In this document: piece after piece, positions 15,769-23,698 of the stretch
Numbering within the stretch: the first letter of the stretch is position 1
Layout of the letters: every line of letters begins with the position of its first letter
NCBI GenBank assembly: GCA_018224505.1
Contig: JAGTVD010000365.1
Location: 1-26,096, forward strand
DNA: 26,096 nucleotides
Origin: Desulfatitalea sp.
GTDB taxonomy: Bacteria; Desulfobacterota; Desulfobacteria; Desulfobacterales; Desulfosarcinaceae
Direction of reading: 5' to 3'
Position numbers and translations under genes: made by a program
The notes under the pieces: generated by a model
The model's database searches: none
What the model saw: the letters and a program-made list of their open reading frames with translations, nothing else
Told to the model about the DNA's origin: nothing

Positions 15769-17163
15769 TTATTCCCCAACGCTTTCTATCGTCCGTTTGT
15801 ACTGCACACCAAAGCGTCGCATGCGGTTCCAGACGGTGACGCGCGTGACACCTAGTCGTTCGGCAGCCTTGGACTGATTGCCGTCGGCCGCCTCCAGGGC
15901 TTCGAGCAGTTCGAGCCGTTGGACCTCCTGGCGGTTGAAGGCGGAACGGGGTGGCGGTGGCTGTTGGCAGGCCCCACCATTGTAAATGTTGGGCGGCAGA
16001 TGGTGGGGTTGGATCATGGCGTCCTGGCAAGTCACGAAGGCATACTCAAAGGCGCTTTTCAACTCCCGCACATTCCCGGGCCAGGGATAGTCGAGCAAGC
16101 AGGCCATGGCATCGTTGCTGATGCCACGGATCGGTTTGCGGTTTTTGAGGCGGATCTTTTGAAAAAACGCGTCCGCCAGCAGAGGGATGTCTTCCTTGCG
16201 CGCCCGCAGCGGCGGCAGGTGGATGGGAATGACGTTGATCCGGAAGAAGAGATCCTCGCGGAAGGTTCCCTTGGCGATCAGTTCCCGCAGGTCGTGGTTG
16301 GTGGCCGTAATGATCCGTACATCCACGGGCGTGGGGGTGGCGTCGCCGACCCGTTCAATGATTTTTTCTTCCAACACCCGCAGGAGTTTCACCTGCGTGG
16401 AAAGGGGCAGATCGCCGATTTCGTCCAGGAAGATGTCGCCGCCGTCAGCGCTTTCGAAACGGCCGACGCGGCTGCGGTAGGCACCGGTGTAAGCGCCCTT
16501 GACGTGGCCGAACAGTTCGCTTTCCAGCAGCGATTCGGTGAATGCGGCGCAGTTGACCTTCACAAAGGGCTTTGCGCTGCGGTCGCCGCTTTGGTGGATG
16601 GCTTGCGCGGCCAGTTCTTTGCCGGTGCCGCTTTCGCCGAGGATGATCACCGGGGCGTCGGATTGGGCCGCGTTGGCGATCAGTTCGAAAACCTGGCGCA
16701 TGGCGGGGTTGGATCCGATGATGCCGCAGAAGCTGTCGTCCGAGCGCAGCTGCCGTTCGTAGGCCGCCAATTGGCTCTCTTTTTCGATCAGTTCAGTGAT
16801 GTCGGTGATGGTTTCCACGGCGCCCATCACATCGCCATGATCGTCGCGCAGCAAACAGGCATTTTTAAGTGCGTGCACGGGGGAGCCGTCCTTGCGTATA
16901 AAAACGCACTGACGCGCCTTGACCGGTTGGCCCTTGAAGAGCGTACACCATTGGCGGCCGTCATTGCACCGGATATTTTCACATATATCGCAATGGAGCA
17001 CGGTGCAATCCTTGCCGATCAGTTCGGCGCGGCTGTAGCCCGTAATGCGCTCCAGGGCGTCGTTGATGGCGACGATGACACCGCGCTCATCGACGATCAT
17101 CAAACCGTCACGGATGGTGTTGACCACGGTCTTCCAATAGCGGTCCAGTTCGTGTTCAATCAT
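15769..17163 (-). CDS. Sigma-54-dependent transcriptional activator with Cys-rich PAS domain
   Basis: 464 residues: an N-terminal PAS domain (about 10-125), an AAA+ sigma-54 interaction domain and a C-terminal Fis-type helix-turn-helix (GNQSKAAERLGVTRVTVWNR). Walker A is GESGTGKE (176-183). The sigma-54 contact loop is GAYTGA (223-228) rather than GAFTGA, a tolerated substitution. Walker B is in GGDIFLDEIGDLP, and the R-finger region REDLFFRINV is present. The PAS domain carries cysteines at 53, 58, 61, 66, 73, 86 and 103, a pattern that could bind a metal or Fe-S cluster or sense redox state (inference). It has no receiver domain. ATG 17163 has an AGGTG site; a start at 17190 would add nine residues without one. 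It is divergent from the sigma-54 promoter and the MetF/Hdr operon, its likely target. Confidence 0.94.
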   Translation of the reverse strand: MIEHELDRYWKTVVNTIRDGLMIVDERGVIVAINDALERITGYSRAELIGKDCTVLHCDICENIRCNDGRQWCTLFKGQPVKARQCVFIRKDGSPVHALKNACLLRDDHGDVMGAVETITDITELIEKESQLAAYERQLRSDDSFCGIIGSNPAMRQVFELIANAAQSDAPVIILGESGTGKELAAQAIHQSGDRSAKPFVKVNCAAFTESLLESELFGHVKGAYTGAYRSRVGRFESADGGDIFLDEIGDLPLSTQVKLLRVLEEKIIERVGDATPTPVDVRIITATNHDLRELIAKGTFREDLFFRINVIPIHLPPLRARKEDIPLLADAFFQKIRLKNRKPIRGISNDAMACLLDYPWPGNVRELKSAFEYAFVTCQDAMIQPHHLPPNIYNGGACQQPPPPRSAFNRQEVQRLELLEALEAADGNQSKAAERLGVTRVTVWNRMRRFGVQYKRTIESVGE

Positions 17164-17205
17164 TGAATTGCACCTGTTCAATTTTAACATCTGTCAAAGC
17201 TGAAA

Positions 17206-17221
17206 ACTTTAACACTTTAAC
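17206..17221. repeat. Two tandem 8-mers ACTTTAAC
   Basis: Exact copies at 17206-17213 and 17214-17221, followed by ACC; on the minus strand this reads GTTAAAGTGTTAAAGT. It lies in the 207-bp divergent intergenic region between the activator and the TusA-like gene, 101 bp upstream of the sigma-54 promoter. It could be an activator site or simply a degenerate AT-rich repeat of the type seen at 897-930. Confidence 0.4.
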
Positions 17222-17258
17222 ACCTTGCGGGCAATGGAAGAATAACAGGAATGGTTGG

Positions 17259-17274
17259 ACATTTAGTGCAATGT
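17259..17274. promoter_or_regulatory. Inverted repeat ACATT-N6-AATGT, possible upstream activator site
   Basis: A perfect 5-bp inverted repeat separated by TAGTGC, centred about 80 bp upstream of the expected start of the sigma-54 promoter. That is the usual distance for a bacterial enhancer-binding protein site. The arms are short, so a chance occurrence is not excluded. Confidence 0.3.
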
Positions 17275-17321
17275 GTGAAAGATGAGGGGTTGTCCGCGGT
17301 GTGGTGTGGCGATGCGTCCCA

Positions 17322-17337
17322 TGGCATCACGATTGCA
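17322..17337 (+). promoter_or_regulatory. Sigma-54 (-24/-12) promoter
   Basis: TGGCATCACGATTGCA matches the sigma-54 consensus TGGCAYR-N4-TTGCW with the invariant GG and GC doublets at the correct spacing. Transcription would begin near 17348, followed by the AAGGAG ribosome site (17361-17366) and ATG 17371. A sigma-54 activator gene lies immediately upstream in the opposite direction. This promoter probably drives the whole TusA-like/MetF/HdrA/MvhD/MetV/MetF series. Confidence 0.72.
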
Positions 17338-17370
17338 GTAACTACGCCCCATTACGTTCAAAGGAGTGAT

Positions 17371-17613
17371 ATGTCCTTGAGTGATGACGCGGATTATCGC
17401 CTTGATTTCAGAGGCGCCATTACATCCCTGACCCTGCTCAAATTGACCCGGGTCTTCAGGGAGATGAAAACGGACCAGACCTTGGAGGTGCTCGGGCTGG
17501 ATGCGGACACCCGTTCCGACCTGTTCCGGTTGCTGCCAGAGGTGGCCTACAAGCTGATTGCCATCGATGAGCACGACGAGGCATCCATTCGGGTTTATTT
17601 ACGTAAAACATGA
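17371..17613 (+). CDS. TusA/SirA-like small protein lacking the catalytic cysteine
   Basis: 80 residues. The layout YRLDFRGAITSLTLLKLTR, then a strand TLEVLGLDADTRSDLFRLLP and a final strand ASIRVYLRKT follows the TusA/SirA/YeeD beta-alpha-beta-alpha-beta-beta fold (known pattern LDLRGxxCPxPVLKxRK...GxxLEVxxDDPxxxxDI). In TusA the 'CP' at the helix start carries the persulfide. Here that position reads ITS, and the protein contains no cysteine at all, so sulfur transfer by the usual route is impossible. It is the first gene after the sigma-54 promoter and its stop overlaps the upstream part of the metF paralogue frame. It may be a binding or regulatory partner of the reductase complex (inference). 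A longer start at 17251 is rejected because the promoter lies within it and AAGGAG precedes 17371. Confidence 0.65.
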   Translation: MSLSDDADYRLDFRGAITSLTLLKLTRVFREMKTDQTLEVLGLDADTRSDLFRLLPEVAYKLIAIDEHDEASIRVYLRKT

Positions 17614-17633
17614 CAAGAGGGAAAAGGGGAGCC

Positions 17634-18506
17634 ATGAGTTTTCAAAAACGACTGACATCTGGCGAATTTGTGGTTTTGGCGGAGATGAATACCCCCAAGG
17701 GTGTGGACATCTCTCAGCTGATGACCAATGCCCGCAGGATCAAGGGCCGGGTGGATGCCGCGGTTGTGCCCGATATGGACAACGGCGTCATGCGCATGAG
17801 TGCCCTGGCGGGTGGTGTGCTGGTACAACAGCAAGGTCTCGAAGCGATCATCCATGTCTATTGCCGGGATCGCAACCGAATGGCGCTGCAGGGTGATATC
17901 CTGGCCGCCCATGTGCTGGGTATCCAGAACCTGGTGGTGGTCCACAGCGAAGACGTGGCCAACAGCGATCATCGGGACGCCAAGCCGGTTAACGACCTGG
18001 ACGAGGTTGCGCTGCTGGAAACCATCCGCTCGCTTCAGAAGGGCAAGGATATGTCCGGCTTCGAGCTGGAAGGGACACCGACCTTCACCACCGGCTGTAC
18101 GGTGGGCGCCTTTGCCGACGACCAGCAGATGGCGGCGGAATTGGCATTGACGCGCCGGAAGGTGGAAGCCGGGGCCCAATTCATCGTGACCCCGCCGGTC
18201 TTCGATGTGGAGCGCTATGGCGTCTTTCTGAGCGCCGCCGGTGAGTTGGGTGTGCCGATCATCGCCACCATTTTTCTGATCAAATCGGTGGGCATCGCCC
18301 GTTACATGGCGTTGAACGAACCGGGGGCGCACATCAGTGAAGAGATGATCCGTCGCATTCGCAAGGCTCCGGATCGCGAGGCCGAGTGTCTCAAGATCGC
18401 CGGTGAGACCATCGCCGCTTTGAAAAACAAGGTGGCCGGGGTAAAGATTGAAACCCACGGATGGGAACATCGACTGGGCGCCATTCTGGACTATGCGGGG
18501 CTGTAG
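17634..18506 (+). CDS. metF: Methylenetetrahydrofolate reductase family protein (MetF paralogue 1)
   Basis: 290 residues of the MTHFR (beta/alpha)8 flavoprotein fold. Signatures: FVVLAEMNTPKGVDIS with the conserved glutamate (E17), the HVYCRDRNRMALQGDI segment typical of MetF/MTHFR ('CRDRNR'), GIQNLVVVHSED, FTTGCTVGAFADD, a strand-turn AGAQFIVTPPVFDVERY and GVPIIATIFLIKSVGIARYM. It would reduce methylene-THF to methyl-THF, or the reverse, with FAD. ATG 17634 is preferred over 17610 because GGGGAG lies just before it. It is related to the second MetF at 22763 but clearly not a recent copy. It is probably co-transcribed with the TusA-like gene, whose stop lies 20 bp upstream. Confidence 0.87.
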   Translation: MSFQKRLTSGEFVVLAEMNTPKGVDISQLMTNARRIKGRVDAAVVPDMDNGVMRMSALAGGVLVQQQGLEAIIHVYCRDRNRMALQGDILAAHVLGIQNLVVVHSEDVANSDHRDAKPVNDLDEVALLETIRSLQKGKDMSGFELEGTPTFTTGCTVGAFADDQQMAAELALTRRKVEAGAQFIVTPPVFDVERYGVFLSAAGELGVPIIATIFLIKSVGIARYMALNEPGAHISEEMIRRIRKAPDREAECLKIAGETIAALKNKVAGVKIETHGWEHRLGAILDYAGL

Positions 18507-18575
18507 CCGGCCGCCGCGCAGGGCGTTGCCGGCGCATGTGCCCGTGACGACCATCAGCGGAAACAACATTCAACC

Positions 18576-21500
18576 ATGAGTAAGGTATCCATGACTGATC
18601 ATACAAATGACGCCCAAACGACCGTTCTCGTTATCGGTGGCGGTGTCGGCGGCATCAAGGCCGCCATGGACTTGTCGGAAGCGCAGAAGGATGTGCTGCT
18701 GGTCGACAAGGCCGCAGCCATCGGTGGCTTGATGACCCAACTGGACCGCACCTTTCCCACCAACAACTGTGACTTGTGCACCATTTCACCGCACCTGTCG
18801 GCCGGCGCCCGGCAGCAGCATATCGATCTGATGCCGCTGACCCAGGTGACCGCGGTGACCGGCGAGGCCGGTGATTTTACCGTTACGTTGACCAGCACGC
18901 CGCGTTATATCGATCTGGAAAAATGCACGGCTTGCGGTGAATGTCATAAAAAATATCCCGAGTGTGTCCGCTTCTATCCCGGTCTGGACCATCGGGCCCC
19001 TACCTGTATGCGCTATCCCCAAGCCACGCCCCAGGCTTTTTCCATTGATATGGCGGCGTGCAAGGACGTGAATGGCCTCGTCAACGTTTGCCCGGCCAAT
19101 GCCATTGTCGTCGATGACCAGGAAAAGGTGGCCACCCGCAGGGTGTCGAGCATTATCCTGGCCGTGGGCGCCGATCTGTTCGATCCGGACAAATTGGATC
19201 ATTTCGGCCATGGCCGCTATCCGAACGTGGTGACCGGGTTGGAATACGAGCGGATCATGTCGGCGTCGGGTCCCACGCTAGGCGAGCTGGTGCGCCCTTC
19301 GGACGGCGTGCCGCCCAAGCGGGTGGCTTGGATCCAGTGCGCCGGCTCCCGCGGTATCAACCGCGAGGATGTTTCCTACTGCTCCAGTGTGTGCTGCATG
19401 TACGCCCTCAAAGAGGCCATCGTGACCAAGGAGCGGTTCCAGGACGATATTGAGACGACCATTTTTTACATGGACATGCGCACCTTCGGCAAGGATTACG
19501 AAGGTTATTACCAGCGGGCGAAGGATCAGTATGGTGTCCGCATGGTGCGCTGCCGTCCCCACAGTATCGTTCCCGATTCGACCGGGCAGCAGCTGCACAT
19601 TGCCTATGCCACCGATGAGAATTCGGGGATGACCACCGAACTATTCGATATGGTGGTGCTTTCCACCGGTTTTCGGCCCTCGTCACACACCACGCGGCTG
19701 GCCGAAATTCTGGGCGTCGAACTCAATGCCCATCAATTTGTTCGCGGCGGTAATTTTGAACCGGTGGTCACCAGCCGGCCGGGGATCTATGTGTGCGGGG
19801 TGATTGAAGGCCCCAAAGACATTCCCGAAACAATGGTGCAAGCCAGTGCCGCGGCCTGTATGGCCGCCCGCCATACAGGCCATGCCGGATCCGCCGCGGA
19901 AGTGGAAAGCGAGTACCCGCCCGAGCGGGATGTGATCGGTGAAACGCCGCGGATCGGGGTTTTTGTGTGTGATTGCGGCCAGAACATCGGTGGCGCCATG
20001 GATGTGGACGCGGTGGTGCAGGAAGCTGCCAAATATCCCCATGTGGTGCATGTGGAGATGGCCGGCCATGGCTGCGGCCAGGAAGCATTGGATCGCATGC
20101 GCCAGATGATTCAGGAGAAAAATCTCAATCGTGTCGTGGTCGGTGCCTGTTCGCCCCGCACCCATGAAGGGCTGTTTCAGGAGAACCTGCGCAAGGCCGG
20201 ATTGAACAAATACCTGCTGGATATCGCCAATATCCGTGACCAGAACGCCTGGGTGCATGGTGGAGCCCGGGAACTGGCCACCGCCAAGGCCAAGAAACTG
20301 ATCCGCATGGCCGTGGGCGGCGTGGCCCAGGCCGGGCCGTTGCGGGAGCATCGGCTGCCGATAAACAAAGATGTGCTGGTCATAGGCGGCGGCGTGTCCG
20401 GAATGAGCTCGGCTCTGGCCTTGGGCGATCAAGGCTACAAAGTGGTGCTGGCCGAACGTACCGGTCGCTTGGGCGGTTTGGCGGCGATCATCCGACGCAA
20501 TCTGGAAGGGGATGATGTTCGGGCTTACGTGGCGCAACTGGTCGAGAAGGTGCAGGCCCACGATCAGATCGAAGTGATCACCAACGCCATCGTGGTGGAT
20601 CATAGCGGAATGCCGGGCAAATTCCAGACCGGCTTCCAAATCGGTCCCCGGATGTACTACCGCCAGATCGAACACGGCGCCACGGTGATGGCCACTGGTG
20701 CGCTGGCCCACCGACCCGACCAATATCTGCTCGGTCGCCACAAGGCGGTGATGACCCAGCTCGACCTGGACGATTTGCTGGAGACCCAACCGGAGCAGGT
20801 GAGCAATTGGGAGTGCATGGTGATGGTCCAGTGTGTCGGTTCACGCACCGCCGATAATCCCAACTGCTCGCGCATATGCTGCCAGAGCGCCATCAAAAAT
20901 GCCTTGCGCCTGACGGATCTCAATCCGGATATGCGTGTATTTATTCTCTACCGCGATATGCGCACCTACGGTTTCAGCGAAGATGCTTATATCGAGGCTC
21001 GACGGCGGGGTGTGATTTTCGTACGCTACCAGGCGGACATACCCCCTCGGGTGACGGCGGACGGCGACCGGGTCACGGTCCATTTCCACGACCCGATCCT
21101 GGGGCGAGACATGGAAGTGACGGCCGATTGTCTGGGGTTGAGCACCGGCCTGCTGGCCGATGATGAAACCACCGAGGATCTGGCGGCCATTTTCCACCTC
21201 AATCGGACCGAGGACGGCCATTTCCTCGAGGATCATGTCAAACTCAAACCGTTGGATATGTCCGTGCCGGGCTTTTTTGTTGCCGGTACCGCCCACTCAC
21301 CGCGCACCATCCGCGAAAGCATCGCCCAGGCCCAGGGTGTGGCAGGCCGCATCCAGGGGCTGCTGGCCCAGGATGTGATCAACCTGGGAGCCGTGGTGGC
21401 CCGCGTGGATCGGGATAAATGCGCCACTTGTCTGGTGTGTGTGCGGGCCTGTCCCTACCATGTACCTTTTATCAACGAAGACCGTTATTCGGAAATCGAT

Positions 21501-21626
21501 CCTGCCAAGTGCCACGGTTGCGGTATCTGTGCGGCCGAGTGCCCGGCCAAGGCCATCCAGCTCTCCTGTTTCGAGGATGCGCCGATCATGGCCAAGTTGG
21601 AAGGATTGCTGGAAAGGATCGCCTGA
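18576..21626 (+). CDS. hdrA: Fused HdrA-like iron-sulfur flavoprotein (QmoA-like + HdrA modules)
   Basis: 1016 residues; HdrA is usually about 650 and QmoA about 400. Module 1 (about 1-450): FAD-binding VLVIGGGVGGIKAA, the cysteine pair in TNNCDLCTISPHLS (C65, C68), a ferredoxin-like insert (CTACGECHKKYPEC, plus C162, C172) and CAGSRGINREDVSYCSSVCC. Module 2 (about 455-1016): the HdrA N-terminal VFVCDCGQNIGG (C465, C467), GACSPRTHEGLFQENL, a second FAD motif VLVIGGGVSGMSSA (~604), CVGSRTADNPNCSRICC, and a C-terminal 2x[4Fe-4S] ferredoxin (C949, 952, 955, 959; C979, 982, 985, 989). Module 2 lacks the N-terminal cysteine insert found in module 1, so the halves look complementary. HdrA proteins split or confurcate electrons at FAD. 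ATG 18591 is an alternative start, with AAGG upstream. The stop overlaps the mvhD start. Confidence 0.92.
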   Translation: MSKVSMTDHTNDAQTTVLVIGGGVGGIKAAMDLSEAQKDVLLVDKAAAIGGLMTQLDRTFPTNNCDLCTISPHLSAGARQQHIDLMPLTQVTAVTGEAGDFTVTLTSTPRYIDLEKCTACGECHKKYPECVRFYPGLDHRAPTCMRYPQATPQAFSIDMAACKDVNGLVNVCPANAIVVDDQEKVATRRVSSIILAVGADLFDPDKLDHFGHGRYPNVVTGLEYERIMSASGPTLGELVRPSDGVPPKRVAWIQCAGSRGINREDVSYCSSVCCMYALKEAIVTKERFQDDIETTIFYMDMRTFGKDYEGYYQRAKDQYGVRMVRCRPHSIVPDSTGQQLHIAYATDENSGMTTELFDMVVLSTGFRPSSHTTRLAEILGVELNAHQFVRGGNFEPVVTSRPGIYVCGVIEGPKDIPETMVQASAAACMAARHTGHAGSAAEVESEYPPERDVIGETPRIGVFVCDCGQNIGGAMDVDAVVQEAAKYPHVVHVEMAGHGCGQEALDRMRQMIQEKNLNRVVVGACSPRTHEGLFQENLRKAGLNKYLLDIANIRDQNAWVHGGARELATAKAKKLIRMAVGGVAQAGPLREHRLPINKDVLVIGGGVSGMSSALALGDQGYKVVLAERTGRLGGLAAIIRRNLEGDDVRAYVAQLVEKVQAHDQIEVITNAIVVDHSGMPGKFQTGFQIGPRMYYRQIEHGATVMATGALAHRPDQYLLGRHKAVMTQLDLDDLLETQPEQVSNWECMVMVQCVGSRTADNPNCSRICCQSAIKNALRLTDLNPDMRVFILYRDMRTYGFSEDAYIEARRRGVIFVRYQADIPPRVTADGDRVTVHFHDPILGRDMEVTADCLGLSTGLLADDETTEDLAAIFHLNRTEDGHFLEDHVKLKPLDMSVPGFFVAGTAHSPRTIRESIAQAQGVAGRIQGLLAQDVINLGAVVARVDRDKCATCLVCVRACPYHVPFINEDRYSEIDPAKCHGCGICAAECPAKAIQLSCFEDAPIMAKLEGLLERIA

Positions 21627-22081
21627 TGGAAACATTCGAACCCGTTATTGTCGCCTTTTGCTGCCATTACTGCGCCTACACGGCTGCTGACATGGCCGGT
21701 ACCATGCGCTTGGATTATCCGGCCAATGTCAAAATCGTGCGGGTGCCGTGCAGCGGCAAGGTCGACCCGATACATATGATGAAGGCGCTGGAACTGGGCG
21801 CCGACGGGGTTTTGGTGGCCGGTTGCCTGGAGGGCGACTGCCATTTCAAAACCGGCAATGTCAAAGCCGCCCGGCGTGTCACCTATGTCCAAACGCAGTT
21901 GGAAGAGATCGGTGTCGAGCCGCAACGGCTGGCCATGGTCACCATGTCTGCCGGTATGGGCACCCGATTCGCAGCCATTGCCAATGAATTTACGGAACAG
22001 ATTCGCAAGCTGGGTCCCAATCCCGTGGCCGCCGCCCGCAAGGCGCAAGCGGCGCCGGCGCCGGTTGCCCAGGTCAATTAA
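21626..22081 (+). CDS. mvhD: MvhD-type iron-sulfur electron-transfer subunit
   Basis: 151 residues, about the usual MvhD (methyl-viologen hydrogenase delta subunit) length of 140. Cysteines fit its [2Fe-2S] motif: FCCHYCAYTAAD (C12, C13, C16), VPCSGKVDP and GCLEGDCHFKTGN. MvhD passes electrons between a hydrogenase or dehydrogenase and HdrA. No hydrogenase gene is near, so here it more likely links HdrA to MetF/MetV or to a ferredoxin or NAD partner (inference). ATG 21626 overlaps the hdrA TGA (TGATG), with GGAAAGGA at 21611. The C-terminal tail is Ala/Pro-rich and not conserved. Confidence 0.92.
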   Translation: METFEPVIVAFCCHYCAYTAADMAGTMRLDYPANVKIVRVPCSGKVDPIHMMKALELGADGVLVAGCLEGDCHFKTGNVKAARRVTYVQTQLEEIGVEPQRLAMVTMSAGMGTRFAAIANEFTEQIRKLGPNPVAAARKAQAAPAPVAQVN

Positions 22082-22097
22082 AGGAGAAGAAACGATC

Positions 22098-22766
22098 ATG
22101 ATAACAGCTGAACGGAAACCCCTGGCCGAGATCATCGATTATATCGATAATTGCCGGCGTATTCTTCTGGTGGGGTGCAACGAGTGCGTGACGGTGTGCG
22201 CGGCCGGCGGCCGCAAAGAGGTGGCCATGCTGGCTTCCGCTATGCAAATGGACTTCATGAAACGGGGCAAGACGGTGGATATCCGGGAGATGACCCTGGA
22301 GCGCCAATGCGAGCCGGAGTATGTGGAGGAGCTGGCACCCTTCATCGATCAAGCGGATGCGGTGGTATCCATGGCCTGTGGTTGCGGCGTACAGGAAGTG
22401 GTCCGGCGTTTTCGTGGCAAAAGGGTCTATCCTGCCGTGAACACTTCGTTCATGGGAGCCGCCGAGCGCCCTGGCGTTTGGGCTGAGCGCTGTCATGGCT
22501 GTGGTAACTGCCTGCTTGGATTGACTGGCGGCATCTGTCCCATCGCCCGTTGTTCCAAACGGTTGATGAACGGACCCTGCGGCGGATCGAGCAAGGGCAA
22601 GTGTGAGGTCAGCACCGAAATTGACTGCGTGTGGCAGCTGATCTGGGATCGGCTCAAAGAGCTGGGCATCGAAGACCGGTACGAAGAGATCATTCTGGCT
22701 AAGGACTGGCGTACGGAAAGGGGCGGCGGGCCTCGCAAGATCGTGAGAGAGGATTTGGCACAATGA
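22098..22766 (+). CDS. metV: MetV-type zinc/iron-sulfur subunit of methylene-THF reductase
   Basis: 222 residues of the MTHFR C-terminal ('MetV') family, which in acetogens such as Moorella partners MetF. The cysteines are abundant: LVGCNECVTVCAAGG, SMACGCGVQEVVRRF, CHGCGNCLLGLTGGICPIARC and LMNGPCGGSSKGKCEVS. That pattern fits several [4Fe-4S]/Zn sites. The protein carries no flavin domain of its own. AAGGAG (22081-22086) lies 11 bp before ATG 22098. It ends in an ATGA overlap with metF (22763), so the two subunits are translationally coupled, as in known MetVF pairs. Confidence 0.9.
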   Translation: MITAERKPLAEIIDYIDNCRRILLVGCNECVTVCAAGGRKEVAMLASAMQMDFMKRGKTVDIREMTLERQCEPEYVEELAPFIDQADAVVSMACGCGVQEVVRRFRGKRVYPAVNTSFMGAAERPGVWAERCHGCGNCLLGLTGGICPIARCSKRLMNGPCGGSSKGKCEVSTEIDCVWQLIWDRLKELGIEDRYEEIILAKDWRTERGGGPRKIVREDLAQ

Positions 22767-23686
22767 TAACTGACAGCGTATTGGAAAAAGTGTTTGCGGC
22801 CGGGCATATTGCGGTCACCGGCGAATGCGGCCCCCCCCGGGGCGCCATGCCCGAAGTGGTCAAGGAAAAGGCTGAAAAGTTGAGAGGGTACGTGGATGCG
22901 GTGAATGTGACGGACAATCAGACCGCCATGGTCCGCATGTCCAGTTTCGCCGCCAGCCTGTTCCTCCAGCAGATGGACATGCCGCCGGTGATGCAGATGG
23001 TTTGCCGTGACCGCAACCGTCTGGCCATGCAGGCGGACATCATCGGTGCTTACGCCCACGGGATCAACACTTTGCTGTGCCTTTCCGGCGATCATCCCCA
23101 TTTTGGCGATCATCCCATGGCCGCCGGGGTGTTTGACCTGGACTCGATCCAGCTGATACAAACCGTCAAACGCATGCGCGATGAAGGCAAGTTTCAAGGT
23201 GGCGCGGATATTAAAGGGCCGCCCAAAATGTTTATCGGCGCTGCCGCCAATCCGTTTGCCGATCCTTTCGAGTTGCGGGTGGCCCGCCTTGCCAAGAAGG
23301 TGAGGGCGGGGGTTGATTTTATCCAGACCCAGTGTATCTATAATATGGATAAATTCGAGCAGTGGATGAAGGGTGTGCGTGAGCGGGAATTGCACAAAGA
23401 GGTGTACATCATGGCCGGTGTAACCCCCATGAAGTCGGTCGGAGCAGCCCGGTACATGAAAAACAAGGTGCCCGGCATGGATGTGCCCGATCACCTGGTG
23501 GAACGCATGGCCAAAACCCCCAAAGAGAAGCAAGCCCAGGAAGGGATCGATATTTGTGTCGAAACCATTCAACGGCTGTTGTCCATCGAGGGCGTTGCTG
23601 GTATACATATTATGGCCATTGAGTGGGAATCGGCGGTGCCGGAGATTGTGGAACGTTCCGGGCTATATCCGAGGCCTCAGGTGTAA
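22763..23686 (+). CDS. metF: Methylenetetrahydrofolate reductase, flavin subunit (MetF paralogue 2)
   Basis: 307 residues. Signatures: HIAVTGECGPPRGAMPE with the conserved glutamate (E21), VNVTDNQTAMVRMSS, MVCRDRNRLAMQADIIGAYA, NTLLCLSGDHPHFGDHP, KMFIGAAANPFADPFE and VDFIQTQCIYNMDKFEQW. The last segment and the GDHP loop are typical of the acetogen-type MetF that works with MetV. It interconverts methylene- and methyl-THF, passing electrons through MetV and Hdr/MvhD rather than NADPH (family knowledge from the Moorella MetVF-Hdr complex; inference here). The overlap with metV shows tight coupling. A strong hairpin follows. Confidence 0.94.
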   Translation: MITDSVLEKVFAAGHIAVTGECGPPRGAMPEVVKEKAEKLRGYVDAVNVTDNQTAMVRMSSFAASLFLQQMDMPPVMQMVCRDRNRLAMQADIIGAYAHGINTLLCLSGDHPHFGDHPMAAGVFDLDSIQLIQTVKRMRDEGKFQGGADIKGPPKMFIGAAANPFADPFELRVARLAKKVRAGVDFIQTQCIYNMDKFEQWMKGVRERELHKEVYIMAGVTPMKSVGAARYMKNKVPGMDVPDHLVERMAKTPKEKQAQEGIDICVETIQRLLSIEGVAGIHIMAIEWESAVPEIVERSGLYPRPQV

Positions 23687-23698
23687 GCGGGAGGCATC

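Noticed and set aside
17251..17370. In-frame upstream extension of the TusA-like gene
   Set aside because: It contains the sigma-54 promoter and lacks a ribosome site; AAGGAG marks ATG 17371 instead.
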